Shown one piece after another: positions 18,702 to 27,279 of a DNA stretch of 64,000 bases. The stretch spans positions 682,001-746,000 of the forward strand of contig NZ_CP104011.1 in assembly GCF_025133575.1 (NCBI RefSeq), written 5' to 3'. The position numbers and the translations under genes are program-made. The notes beneath the pieces were generated by a model. It worked only from the letters and a program-made list of their open reading frames with translations, ran no database searches and was not told where the DNA came from. This stretch comes from Pseudomonas sp. GCEP-101. Lineage in GTDB: Bacteria; Pseudomonadota; Gammaproteobacteria; Pseudomonadales; Pseudomonadaceae. Numbering within the stretch: the stretch's first letter is position 1; each line of letters begins with the position of its first letter.

Positions 18702-20225
18702 ATGGCCGTGATCAAGCAAGACGACCTGATCCAGAGCGTCGCCGATGCCCTGCAGTTCATCTCCTACTACCACCCGGTTGATTTCATCCAGGCCATGCAT
18801 GAGGCCTACCTGCGCGAAGAATCGCCGGCCGCCCGGGACTCGATGGCGCAGATCCTGATCAACTCGCGCATGTGCGCCACCGGCCACCGCCCGATCTGCC
18901 AGGACACCGGTATCGTCACCGTATTCGTTCGCGTCGGCATGGATGTGAGCTGGGCCGGCGCCACCATGAGCGTCGACGACATGATCAACGAAGGCGTGCG
19001 TCGCGCCTACAACCTGCCGGAGAACGTCCTGCGCGCCTCCATCCTGGCCGACCCGGCAGGCAGCCGTAAGAACACCAAGGACAACACCCCCGCGGTGATC
19101 CACTACTCCATCGTCCCGGGCAACACCGTGGAAGTGGACGTGGCGGCCAAGGGCGGCGGCTCCGAGAACAAGTCGAAGATGGCCATGCTCAACCCGTCCG
19201 ACTCCATCGTCGACTGGGTGCTCAAGACCGTTCCGACCATGGGCGCTGGCTGGTGCCCGCCGGGCATGCTCGGCATCGGCATCGGCGGTACCGCCGAGAA
19301 GGCCGCGGTGATGGCGAAGGAGGTCCTGATGGACCCGATCGACATTCACGAACTCAAGGCCCGCGGCCCGCAGAACAAGATCGAGGAAATGCGCCTCGAG
19401 CTGTTCGAGAAGGTCAACCAGCTGGGCATCGGCGCCCAGGGCCTGGGCGGCCTGACCACCGTGCTCGACGTGAAGATCATGGACTACCCGACCCACGCCG
19501 CCTCCCTGCCGGTGTGCATGATCCCCAACTGCGCCGCCACCCGCCACGCGCACTTCGTGCTCGACGGCTCGGGCCCGGCCGCACTGGAAGCGCCGCCCCT
19601 GGACGCCTATCCGGAAATCGTCTGGGAAGCCGGCCCGTCCGCGCGCCGCGTCAACCTGGACAGCATCACCCCCGAAGAAGTGCAGAGCTGGAAACCGGGC
19701 GAGACCATCCTGCTCAACGGCAAGATGCTCACCGGCCGCGACGCCGCGCACAAGCGCATGGTCGACATGCTGAACAAGGGCGAAGAGCTGCCGGTGGACC
19801 TCAAGGGCCGCTTCATCTACTACGTCGGCCCGGTCGATCCGGTCGGTGACGAAGTGGTTGGCCCGGCTGGCCCGACCACCGCGACCCGCATGGACAAGTT
19901 CACCCGCCAGATCCTCGTGCAGACCGGTCTCTTGGGCATGATCGGCAAGTCCGAGCGCGGCCCGATTGCCATCGAGGCGATCAAGGACAACAAGGCCGTC
20001 TACCTGATGGCCGTCGGCGGCGCCGCCTACCTGGTGGCCCAGGCGATCAAGAAGTCCAAGGTCCTGGCCTTCGCCGAACTGGGCATGGAAGCGATCTACG
20101 AGTTCGAGGTCAAGGACATGCCGGTGACCGTCGCGGTCGACACTCAGGGCGAGTCGGTGCACATCACCGGCCCGGCCATCTGGCAGAAGAAGATCGCCGA
20201 GAACCTGGCGGTGGAAGTGCAGTAA
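18702..20225 (+). CDS. fumA: Fumarate hydratase, class I (iron-sulfur)
   Basis: Interconverts fumarate and malate in the TCA cycle using an oxygen-labile 4Fe-4S cluster. The 507-residue protein shows the family's cluster and substrate motifs: MCATGHRPICQDTG near residue 57, GGGSENKSKMAML near 152, LPVCMIPNCAATRHAHF near residue 268 and a C-terminal GPTTATRMDKFT block. Length matches single-chain class I enzymes. A GAGGA site precedes the ATG. Divergent from sadC and closed by a terminator at 20247, so monocistronic. Confidence 0.95.
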   Translation: MAVIKQDDLIQSVADALQFISYYHPVDFIQAMHEAYLREESPAARDSMAQILINSRMCATGHRPICQDTGIVTVFVRVGMDVSWAGATMSVDDMINEGVRRAYNLPENVLRASILADPAGSRKNTKDNTPAVIHYSIVPGNTVEVDVAAKGGGSENKSKMAMLNPSDSIVDWVLKTVPTMGAGWCPPGMLGIGIGGTAEKAAVMAKEVLMDPIDIHELKARGPQNKIEEMRLELFEKVNQLGIGAQGLGGLTTVLDVKIMDYPTHAASLPVCMIPNCAATRHAHFVLDGSGPAALEAPPLDAYPEIVWEAGPSARRVNLDSITPEEVQSWKPGETILLNGKMLTGRDAAHKRMVDMLNKGEELPVDLKGRFIYYVGPVDPVGDEVVGPAGPTTATRMDKFTRQILVQTGLLGMIGKSERGPIAIEAIKDNKAVYLMAVGGAAYLVAQAIKKSKVLAFAELGMEAIYEFEVKDMPVTVAVDTQGESVHITGPAIWQKKIAENLAVEVQ

Positions 20226-20246
20226 GGCCCAGCCTTGTTCGCTGCA

Positions 20247-20279
20247 TGAAAAAGCCCGGCCATGTGCCGGGCTTTTTCA
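20247..20279 (+). terminator. Intrinsic terminator of the fumarase gene
   Basis: Stem TGAAAAAGCCCGGC, loop CATGT, stem GCCGGGCTTTTTCA, 22 bases after the stop codon. Confidence 0.9.
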
Positions 20280-20287
20280 TTTGCATC

Positions 20288-20515
20288 TGTAGGAGCGAGC
20301 TTGCTCGCGAACCAGCGTTCGCCGGAGGCTCAGAAGCTGGGCGGTTCGCGAGCAAGCTCGCTCCTACGAAGGGCACTAAGTGCCCCAGGGTGAGCTTCGG
20401 TGTATGGGCCGGCCAGTCGCGGAAGAATCCGCTCCTACAAAAGCCGGCGACAGCGGTGCTTCATTGTAGGAGCGGGCCATGCCCGCGATCGCGCGCATGG
20501 CGCGCTCCTACACGT
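20288..20515. repeat. REP pair plus variant REP units
   Basis: GTAGGAGCGAGCTTGCTCGC near 20289 and its inverted partner ending about 20369 form a doublet. A second-type unit follows: TCGCGGAAGAATCCGCTCC near 20417, then TTGTAGGAGCGGGCCATGCC near 20464 with a GCGCGCATGGCGCGCTCCTA arm. This accounts for the 306-bp gap between the fumarase terminator and the RHH gene. Confidence 0.88.
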
Positions 20516-20531
20516 GAAGTCCGGAGCAAGG

Positions 20532-20834
20532 TCACGCGCTGCGCGGCACCCGGTTCAGCTCGACGATATTGTCACGGCGCTGGGCGAGGAAGCGCGTGCA
20601 GCTCACCCGCAGGAAGGAGGCGAAGTTCACCACCTCCCCGCGGTAGTCCATCACCTCGTCGTAGAGCTTGGCGATCAACTGGTTGGTGGTCATGCCGTCC
20701 ACCTCGGCGATCTCGCGCAGGATGTCCCAGAACTGGTTCTCCAGGCGCAACGTGGTGACCACACCACGGATGCGCAGGGATCGGGAGCGCGATTCATAAA
20801 GAATCGGGTCGGCCTTTACATAGAGTTCGCACAT
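20532..20834 (-). CDS. Ribbon-helix-helix domain protein
   Basis: Small protein of 100 residues. Residues 15-70 match the RHH_4-type ribbon-helix-helix fold (a short strand around RSLRIRGVVTTLRL, then two helices FWDILREIAEVDGMTTNQLI), a DNA-binding dimer class common in Pseudomonas. GGGAG precedes the ATG at 20834. The gene stands alone upstream of a REP block, with no partner toxin beside it, so I do not call it an antitoxin. Its targets are unknown. Confidence 0.8.
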   Translation of the reverse strand: MCELYVKADPILYESRSRSLRIRGVVTTLRLENQFWDILREIAEVDGMTTNQLIAKLYDEVMDYRGEVVNFASFLRVSCTRFLAQRRDNIVELNRVPRSA

Positions 20835-20865
20835 GGACGGTTCTCCCGCTTGGATGTCGGCCAGT

Positions 20866-21450
20866 CTACAGGCTGATCTTCGTACCCAGCACCTCGAGGA
20901 ACTTCGCCAGCCACGCGGGGTGCGCCGGCCAGGCCGGTGCAGTGATCAGGTTGCCGTCGACATGGGCGGCGTCCACCGGGATGTCCACGTAATTACCTCC
21001 AGCCAGCGCCACTTCCGGGCCGCAGGCCGGGTAGGCGCTGCACGCGCGGCCCTTGAGCACGCCGGCGGCGGCCAGCAGCTGGGCGCCGTGGCAAACGGCG
21101 GCGATGGGTTTCTTCGCGGCGTCGAAGGCCTTCACCAGTTCGATGACCTTGGCGTTCAGGCGCAGGTATTCCGGTGCGCGGCCGCCGGGGATCAGCAGCG
21201 CGTCGTAATCCTCGGCGCGCACACCGGCGAAGTCGGCGTTGAGGGCGAAGTTGTGACCGGGCTTCTCGCTGTAGGTCTGGTCGCCTTCGAAATCGTGGAT
21301 GGCGGTGCGGATGCTCTGGCCGGCCTTCTTGTCCGGGCAGACGGCATGGACGGTATGCCCGACCATCAGCAGAGCCTGGAACGGCACCATGGTTTCGTAG
21401 TCTTCGGCGTAGTCGCCGACCAGCATCAGGATCTTCTTCGCGGCCATCAT
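20866..21450 (-). CDS. DJ-1/PfpI family protein
   Basis: Cytosolic protein of 194 residues in the glutamine-amidotransferase-like DJ-1/PfpI family: [15 protein letters not shown] at the start, [13 protein letters not shown] in the middle and the nucleophile elbow AVCHGAQLL with the reactive Cys. Members act as proteases, chaperones or glyoxalases; the sequence does not decide. Two adjacent ATGs (21450 and 21447) follow AAGGAGCCCC; the first was taken. Followed on the same strand by the RHH gene, 31 bases away. Confidence 0.88.
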   Translation of the reverse strand: MMAAKKILMLVGDYAEDYETMVPFQALLMVGHTVHAVCPDKKAGQSIRTAIHDFEGDQTYSEKPGHNFALNADFAGVRAEDYDALLIPGGRAPEYLRLNAKVIELVKAFDAAKKPIAAVCHGAQLLAAAGVLKGRACSAYPACGPEVALAGGNYVDIPVDAAHVDGNLITAPAWPAHPAWLAKFLEVLGTKISL

Positions 21451-21539
21451 GGGGCTCCTTCTGGCATAGGCCCGCGGGCAGGAAGCGGGCGACAGGAAGA
21501 GGTTAGCCAGATGGGCGACGCGCGGGTAATAGGCCGTTA

Positions 21540-22118
21540 CTACATGCCCAGGCGCTGCCAGAAACCGGGCGGCTGGACCTCCTCGCCGCTCGCAGCGATG
21601 CGCACCGGCTCCTGCGCCTGCCGGGTGGCGGGGATTTCCCGCGAGCCCAGTTCCTTGCCCACCAGTTGCAGCGGGCCGGCGCCCTGGCCAGCGGTGTGCT
21701 CGTACTTGGGCGGCGTGTGGGTCTCGTCGTAGCGCAGGTAGTAGACCTCGCCGGCGCGGGCTTCGAGGGTGAAGCCGGCGATCAGGGTGAAGTCCAGGCT
21801 GCCACCAGCGAAGAAGGTCCAGAAGCTGCCCAGCAACGGACGGCGCATCTGCAGCGGATAGCTGCCAGGGGCGAAGCTCAGGGCCAGGTAACCGTTGCTC
21901 GGCAGGCTGCCGATCAGCTCGTTGTTGATGAACAGCCCGGGCGCTTCCAGCTCCTCGTCGGACCACTGGTTCTGCGGCCGGTAGAGGTACACCGTGGCCT
22001 GCTGCGCATCCGCCGGCAGCGCGCCGAAGGGCGGGCCATCCACCGCGCCGAAGAACGCGCCGGGCGAACTGCAGCCGGCCAGCAGCAGGAAAAAGGCGCA
22101 CAGGGCCGCTCGGAGCAT
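21540..22118 (-). CDS. DUF2846 domain lipoprotein
   Basis: Lipoprotein of 192 residues: signal peptide ending LLLAGC (lipobox LAGC), then a beta-rich DUF2846 domain (about 38-145) with [12 protein letters not shown] and the [14 protein letters not shown] stretch typical of that family. The C-terminal 45 residues are Pro/Gln-rich and probably disordered. GAGGGA precedes the ATG. DUF2846 lipoproteins sit in the outer membrane and have no known biochemical role. Confidence 0.83.
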   Translation of the reverse strand: MLRAALCAFFLLLAGCSSPGAFFGAVDGPPFGALPADAQQATVYLYRPQNQWSDEELEAPGLFINNELIGSLPSNGYLALSFAPGSYPLQMRRPLLGSFWTFFAGGSLDFTLIAGFTLEARAGEVYYLRYDETHTPPKYEHTAGQGAGPLQLVGKELGSREIPATRQAQEPVRIAASGEEVQPPGFWQRLGM

Positions 22119-22214
22119 GGAAAGTCCCTCTTATGGTTATCCACCGAGCATAACCAGCGCGCCGCGCCTTGCCACCCGTCGAAAGTCCGGGTCGATGGCA
22201 TCACGGCGTTCCAC

Positions 22215-22811
22215 TCATCCGCTTAGCTCCTTGAGCCAGAACATCACCGACTTGCTCGTCTCCCATTGCTCGCCGATATCCCGCCAGCGGTATTCGGCCT
22301 GCAACCCGGGTTGCGGGGTGAAGCCGCGCTGCAGCCAGAAGGCATCCGGCGTGCGATACCCGGCCGGTCGCGCGGGGTGGTCCTGCGGGCGCTGCACGGC
22401 GCAGAAGGCGCACCAGTCGAAGCGCTGCAGGCTGCGCGCGTAATCCTCGCGCTCCTCGAACAGACGCTGTTCCAGCTCGCCGTTGCGATACTCCGGCAGG
22501 AGCACGGATTCGCCGAAATAGAACACCCGGTCCGGGTTCCAGCCCAGCAGCAGGAAGGGCCGCTGCAGCGCCTCGCTCTCTTCCTGCAGCGGCAGCGCCG
22601 TCGCGGCGCCGACCAGACGGCCCTGGTCGAGCACCAGCACGCACAGGCTCCAGGCCGAGCGCACGTGGGTGTCCAGGTAGCCGGCCTCGTACTCCGCGCT
22701 GCCGTCGTTGAGGTGGGGGAATTCGCGAAACACGGTGACACGCAGGCGCGCAAGGTCATCGATGAAGGGGCGGATGGCGTCGCCGCGGAGCAGGCGGAAC
22801 TCGAGGGGCAT
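22215..22811 (-). CDS. GNAT-fold acetyltransferase-like protein
   Basis: Protein of 198 residues with the GNAT order: substrate part ARLRVTVFREFPHLND, the beta4 strand CVLVLDQGRLVGAATALPL, then YFGESVLLPEYRNGELEQRL in place of the usual acetyl-CoA R/QxxGxG/A loop (only weakly conserved). The C-terminal part has FDWCAFCAVQRP, recognised in a conserved Pseudomonas hypothetical. The ATG at 22811 gives the natural start but lacks a clear ribosome binding site. Substrate unknown. Confidence 0.75.
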   Translation of the reverse strand: MPLEFRLLRGDAIRPFIDDLARLRVTVFREFPHLNDGSAEYEAGYLDTHVRSAWSLCVLVLDQGRLVGAATALPLQEESEALQRPFLLLGWNPDRVFYFGESVLLPEYRNGELEQRLFEEREDYARSLQRFDWCAFCAVQRPQDHPARPAGYRTPDAFWLQRGFTPQPGLQAEYRWRDIGEQWETSKSVMFWLKELSG

Positions 22812-22909
22812 GGTGGTGTTCGTCCGCGAAGGGCCGCAGCGGCGGCACTCAAGAAAACCTAGCACGGGCGGCTCAGGTTGGCTGCGCGGGCGAAGCACGG
22901 CATGGCGGG

Positions 22910-22988
22910 CGCGTAGGGCGCATAACCCGGAACGGGTTATCCGCCGGTTGCCTCGCGGCGGAGAGCGCTGGCGCGTTATCCGCCCCAC
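22910..22988. repeat. GTAGGGCGCATAACC...GGTTATCCGCC palindromic element
   Basis: An imperfect palindrome with GTAGGGCGCATAACCCG, the small stem ACCCGGAACGGGT and GGTTATCCGCC, then a second arm GCGCGTTATCCGCCCCACG. This type of ATAACG-rich intergenic element recurs in pseudomonads. It lies upstream of the GNAT gene in the 276-bp gap. Confidence 0.7.
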
Positions 22989-23010
22989 GATCTCATGCTC
23001 CATGGCAGCG

Positions 23011-23079
23011 GTTCGCGAGCAAGCTCGCTCCTACAGGATCAGGTCAGGCTTTTCGTAGGAGCGAGCTTGCTCGCGAACG
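23011..23079. repeat. REP pair, tail-to-tail orientation
   Basis: GTTCGCGAGCAAGCTCGCTC at 23011 and GTAGGAGCGAGCTTGCTCGC at about 23055: same two units as elsewhere but in the opposite order, ending nine bases before the stop codon of the acyltransferase gene. Confidence 0.88.
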
Positions 23080-23087
23080 GCCCGAAA

Positions 23088-24374
23088 CTATGACCCGGTC
23101 ATCACCCGCCGCCGAGCCGCCGCCGGCGCCGGCAACAAGTGGCGCACCAGCCATTGGCGCACCGGCACCACGCAGCGCTCCTGCACCAGCACGCAGCTGG
23201 TAACCATGAACAGCAGGAACAGCGGATACAGCCACAGCGAAAGCTGCTGGTGGGTCGCCGATTCGACGCAGAAGGCCCAGTCCGCCAGGCAGTCCCCCGG
23301 CGCGCGGATGAGTTTTTCGCTGCGCGAGAACAGCGTGAACAACGGCACATGCAGGGCGAACAGCGACAGCGACGCCGCTCCCAGCCGGGGCGACCAGTGG
23401 CGGATCAGGCTGCTGCGCGGGTCCTTGGGCATCGCGCACATCACCACCAGCATGAGCTGCGCCGGCAGCAGCAGGCCGTTGTGCAGCAGGAAGTACCAGA
23501 ACTTCGCGCCGTGGGTGTAGAGGTAATCGGCGACGAGGAAATTCGCCAGCACGAACGCGCCCATCGCCATCAGCATCCCTCGTCCCGGCAGGCGCCCGGC
23601 GTCCTTGTACTCGCGGAACAGCCCGTAGGCGAGGATGCCGCTGAGGAACTCCGGCAGGCGCAGCAGCGGGTTGCGGTGCAGCAGCCCGGTCCAGGGCATG
23701 CCGTACTGCTCGCTGGCCACCACCAGGACCGGCGGGATCAGGTAGAGCCCCCACAGCGCCAGCAACCAGCGCCACTTGTGCCGCAGGCGCGCCAGCCGCG
23801 GCGCGACGTAGGGGAAGCAGAGGTAGAAGAAGAACAGCGTAGACAGCGACCAGAGCGGCGCATTGAACGTCAGGTAATACGGGTTCCAGGCCTGCAGCAT
23901 GGTGAGCTGGAGGATGCTGTTGAACAGCAGCTCGCGGTCGCTCATCCAGTGGTGGAACAGCTCCGGCCGGAGCCGGCCGATGGCCTCGTTGGTGTCGTAG
24001 ATGACGAAACGCGGGGTCGCCTGGTCCAGGTCCGGGCCGATGCCCAGGCCGCTCACCACCAGCAGCACGGCGATGGTCAGGAGGATCGAGACGATGTGCA
24101 GCGGGTAGAGATTGGACAGGCGCTTGGTCAGGAAGCTGCGTGGGCTCTCGCGCAACTGCCCGTCGGTGACGTAGACGTGGCAGAGCAGGAAGCCGGAGAG
24201 CACGAAAAAGGTGCTGGTGGCGAAGAAGCCCAGGGCGGTGAGGTCATCGAGGCCGGGGAACTTCTGCTCGGCCGGGTAGCTGTGCAGGGTATGGTAGACC
24301 ACCACGTAAAGACCCATCAGGAAGCGCAGCCATTCCAGCCCAATGAAACGTTCCTTCTTCTGCAACCCGTCCAC
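23088..24374 (-). CDS. Membrane acyltransferase (acyltransferase 3 / OafA-like family)
   Basis: Integral membrane protein of 428 residues with about ten hydrophobic helices. The family's N-terminal catalytic block is present: LEWLRFLMGLYVVVYHTLH (conserved Arg and His) and FFVLSGFLLCHVY. Such proteins O-acylate surface polysaccharides or lipids. The start is GTG at 24374 with a very strong GGGAGGAGAG site; no ATG competes. Third gene of a minus-strand run after yceI-like and the cardiolipin-synthase-like gene, 48 bases after the latter, suggesting an envelope-lipid role. Confidence 0.87.
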   Translation of the reverse strand: MDGLQKKERFIGLEWLRFLMGLYVVVYHTLHSYPAEQKFPGLDDLTALGFFATSTFFVLSGFLLCHVYVTDGQLRESPRSFLTKRLSNLYPLHIVSILLTIAVLLVVSGLGIGPDLDQATPRFVIYDTNEAIGRLRPELFHHWMSDRELLFNSILQLTMLQAWNPYYLTFNAPLWSLSTLFFFYLCFPYVAPRLARLRHKWRWLLALWGLYLIPPVLVVASEQYGMPWTGLLHRNPLLRLPEFLSGILAYGLFREYKDAGRLPGRGMLMAMGAFVLANFLVADYLYTHGAKFWYFLLHNGLLLPAQLMLVVMCAMPKDPRSSLIRHWSPRLGAASLSLFALHVPLFTLFSRSEKLIRAPGDCLADWAFCVESATHQQLSLWLYPLFLLFMVTSCVLVQERCVVPVRQWLVRHLLPAPAAARRRVMTGS

Positions 24375-24422
24375 GCTTCTCTCCTCCCGACAAGACGAAG
24401 GCCAGCTGGACGAACAACGACC

Positions 24423-25580
24423 TTATCGGCGGCGGTCGAGGAAGTTCACCACCAGTCGGTCCAGCGAGCCCCACAGGCGCTCGCGCAGGCGTTTCCACCA
24501 GGGGCGCGCACGCCAGAACTCCAGGTCGATCGCGCGGCTCTGCGCGAAGTCAGCGGCCAGGCAGTCAGCCACCGCCGCGGTGAACTGCGGATCGAACGCT
24601 TCTACATTGGCCTCCAGATTGAACCGAAGGTTCCAATGATCGAAATTGCACGAGCCGACACTGACCCAGTCATCGACCAGTACCATCTTCAGATGAAGGA
24701 AACGCGGCTGGTACTCGAAGATCTTCACCCCGGCGCGCAGCAGGCTCGGGTAGTAGCGCTGCCCCGCGTAGCGCACCGGCGCGTGGTCGGTGAGGCGACC
24801 GGTGAGCAGTAGGCGCACGTCGACACCCCGCTGGGCCGCCTTGCGCAGCGCGCGGCGGACCTTCCAGGTCGGCAGGAAATACGGCGTCGCCAGCCACACG
24901 CGCTGGTGCGCGCCGCGCAGCGAACGCACCAGCGCCTGGAGAATGTCGCGGTGCTGCCCGGCGTCGGCATAGGCCACCCGCGCCAGGCCTTCGCCACCGT
25001 TGGGGATAGGCGGCAGGCGGGTCAGCAGGACTTCCTCGCGGGGCTTCCAGGCGCGCACCCCGAGGCAGGCATTCCACTGCCGCTCGAACAGGCGCTGCCA
25101 GTCGGCGACGATGTGCCCGGTCATCTCCACCATCACTTCGTGCCAGTCGCTGCGGTTGTCCCGCGCCGACCAGAATTCGTCGGTGGCGCCGGTACCGCCG
25201 ACATAGGCGATGCGCTCGTCCACCAGCAGCAGCTTGCGATGGTCGCGGTACAGGTTGCGCAGGCCGGCCTTCCAGCTCAGCGGGTTGTAGTGGCGCAGCT
25301 CGCCGCCCGCCTCCAGCAGCTGCCGCGTCCAGGCGCTGGAGAGTTTCAGGCTGCCGAAGGCGTCGAACAGGCAACGCACCTTCACACCGCGCGCGCGGGC
25401 GGCCAGCAGGCGGTCCAGCAGCGCCTCGGCGCAGCTGCCGCTTTCCACCAGGTAGAGCTCCAGCTCGATCTGCCGCTGGGCGCTGTCGATGGCGTCGAAC
25501 ATGCGCGGGAAGAAGCGCTCGCCGTCGCATAGCAGGGCGAAACGGTTGCCCGTCCGCCAGGGGAAGATCGGGCCGCTCAC
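24423..25580 (-). CDS. Cardiolipin synthase-like phospholipase D protein
   Basis: Protein of 385 residues with two HKD motifs: HRKLLLVDE near residue 115 and HLKMVLVDD near residue 297, the pair required for phosphatidyl transfer. No N-terminal membrane helices, which resembles ClsB/YbhO rather than ClsA. It probably joins phosphatidylglycerol (or PE) into cardiolipin at the inner membrane. Start is GTG at 25580, overlapping the yceI-like stop as GTGA, so translation is coupled. Confidence 0.9.
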   Translation of the reverse strand: MSGPIFPWRTGNRFALLCDGERFFPRMFDAIDSAQRQIELELYLVESGSCAEALLDRLLAARARGVKVRCLFDAFGSLKLSSAWTRQLLEAGGELRHYNPLSWKAGLRNLYRDHRKLLLVDERIAYVGGTGATDEFWSARDNRSDWHEVMVEMTGHIVADWQRLFERQWNACLGVRAWKPREEVLLTRLPPIPNGGEGLARVAYADAGQHRDILQALVRSLRGAHQRVWLATPYFLPTWKVRRALRKAAQRGVDVRLLLTGRLTDHAPVRYAGQRYYPSLLRAGVKIFEYQPRFLHLKMVLVDDWVSVGSCNFDHWNLRFNLEANVEAFDPQFTAAVADCLAADFAQSRAIDLEFWRARPWWKRLRERLWGSLDRLVVNFLDRRR

Positions 25581-26152
25581 CGCGAGGCGAAGATCAGCAC
25601 GGCGCCCACCGGCACCGACAGGCCGATGCTTTTCAGCCCGGCCAGTTTGCGCAGCTGCGCCACGCCCGGCGCCAGGCCGAAGTCAGCGGCGTTGATCACC
25701 AGCGGCGAGAGGGTCACCACCTGGAAGCGGTGTTCGTCCAGGCGGGTGATCAGCACATCGGTACGGTAGTCCTTCGCCTGGCCGTTCAGTTCCAGGCGCA
25801 GCGGCAGGCGCATCTCCAGTTGCACGCCGTTGGCCAGATCGGTGATCGGGCGCAGGTCGATGCGCGAGGTGATGCGTGCCTCGGGGAAGGTCCCGGTGTC
25901 GAACAGCGTGTCGCGCAGGCGCTCATCGCGCAGCGGGATGCCGGTGCTGACCGAATCCATCTCGATGCGCAGCTCCACCTGGCCCGGCTCCTCCACCTTG
26001 CCGTGCATCACCAGGAAGCGGTTCACCTCGGCGATATCGGCGTTCTTGGTGGTGACGAAGGTCAGCCGCGAGGACTCGTAGTCGAGGTACCAGGCAGCCT
26101 GGGCAGACGCGGCGAAGCAGGCCGCGACGAGGAAGGCGAACAGCGAGCGCAT
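25577..26152 (-). CDS. YceI-family periplasmic protein (copy 1)
   Basis: Secreted protein of 191 residues: signal peptide to about residue 19 (ASAQA), then a YceI beta-barrel domain, a lipocalin-like fold that binds polyisoprenoid or other hydrophobic ligands. Family blocks seen: SSRLTFVTTKNADIAE, EMDSVSTGIPLRDERLRD and FPEARITSRI. First gene of a three-gene run with the cardiolipin-synthase-like and acyltransferase genes. A paralogue lies at 29807. Confidence 0.88.
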   Translation of the reverse strand: MRSLFAFLVAACFAASAQAAWYLDYESSRLTFVTTKNADIAEVNRFLVMHGKVEEPGQVELRIEMDSVSTGIPLRDERLRDTLFDTGTFPEARITSRIDLRPITDLANGVQLEMRLPLRLELNGQAKDYRTDVLITRLDEHRFQVVTLSPLVINAADFGLAPGVAQLRKLAGLKSIGLSVPVGAVLIFASR

Positions 26153-26264
26153 GAAATCCCTTACAAGAGAAACGGACGGATCAACGGCCAACGATAGCGG
26201 CCGGGCGGCGGCTTGCAAACCAGCCAAGCGGCGAGCCCATTGGGCAGGCTGCGGCGCCAATGGT

Positions 26265-27170
26265 TCAGTCGGCCAGCAGCGCGGGAATCCCCGCGACCAG
26301 CGCATCGATGGCGCAGCGGATCTTCGACGGCATGTAGCGGGTCTTGGGCCACACCGCATGGATGTCCAGCGGCGGCAGCCGGCAGCGCCCCTTCACCACT
26401 ACCAGCTCGCCACGCTTCACGTGCCGCGCCAGCAACCAGGTCGGCAGGCGTGCCAGGCCAAAGCCGGCCACGGCGGCGGCAGTGATCGCCTGCAGGTCGT
26501 CCATGCTCAGTTGCGGGTCCATCTCGATGCGCCTGGCATAGCCGTCGTCATCACGCATGTCCCAGGGCGAGGTGACGCCCGCGACGGAGTAGCTGATGGA
26601 CGCGTGGCCGACGAGATCGTCCAGGTGGTCGGGCATGCCATGCTCGGCGATGTACGACGGCGCGGCGCCAATGCCCGTGTACTGCACGCCCAGCTTGCGT
26701 GCGGCAAGTGTGGCACTGTCGCTCAGCGGGCCGATGCGCACGGCCAGGTCGATGCCCTCTTCCACCAGGTCGACGCGGCGGTCGGTGAACGACAGGTCGA
26801 TCTTCAGCGATGGATACTGGCGCGCCAGCTCCAGCATCAGCGGCGCCACGCAGAGGTGGCCGAAGGAGATCGGCACACTGACCCGCAAGCGCCCGCGCGG
26901 CTCCCTGCGTCCGCCTTCCAGCGCCGTGTGCGCGGCGTCCAGCTCCGCGAGCGCGCGTACGCAGCTGTCGTAGAACACCTGGCCGTCGTCGGTGAGGTTC
27001 TGGCGGCGCGTGGTGCGTTGCAGCAGGCGCACGCCCAGGCGCGCCTCCAGCCGGGCGATGGCCTTGCCCACCGCGGAGCGCGTGAGATTCAGCCGCTCCG
27101 CCGCCACGGCGAAGCTGCCGGCATCCACCACCTGGACGAAGGTGGCGATGCCATCGAGTCGGTCATCCAT
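26265..27170 (-). CDS. LysR-type transcriptional regulator
   Basis: Regulator of 301 residues: helix-turn-helix at residues 14-50 (AGSFAVAAERLNLTRSAVGK) and a LysR substrate-binding domain with GRLRVSVPISFGHL near residue 90. It is divergent from the MFS transporter at 27280 with 109 bases between the start codons, the usual arrangement for LysR control of the neighbour. The ATG at 27170 matches the family N terminus; longer upstream frames were not used. Confidence 0.93.
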   Translation of the reverse strand: MDDRLDGIATFVQVVDAGSFAVAAERLNLTRSAVGKAIARLEARLGVRLLQRTTRRQNLTDDGQVFYDSCVRALAELDAAHTALEGGRREPRGRLRVSVPISFGHLCVAPLMLELARQYPSLKIDLSFTDRRVDLVEEGIDLAVRIGPLSDSATLAARKLGVQYTGIGAAPSYIAEHGMPDHLDDLVGHASISYSVAGVTSPWDMRDDDGYARRIEMDPQLSMDDLQAITAAAVAGFGLARLPTWLLARHVKRGELVVVKGRCRLPPLDIHAVWPKTRYMPSKIRCAIDALVAGIPALLAD

Positions 27171-27279
27171 CGCCCTGCCCTTTTGCATCCTGAGAAGACC
27201 TAATGATGGGACGAAATGGAGCCAATGGGGAACCCCGTTCTTTTCGACAATGGTCGCTCGCCAAACGGAGCCCACTCCC

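Noticed and set aside
20532..20834. Toxin-antitoxin antitoxin
   Set aside because: The RHH fold fits, but there is no adjacent small toxin gene; the neighbour is a DJ-1/PfpI protein.
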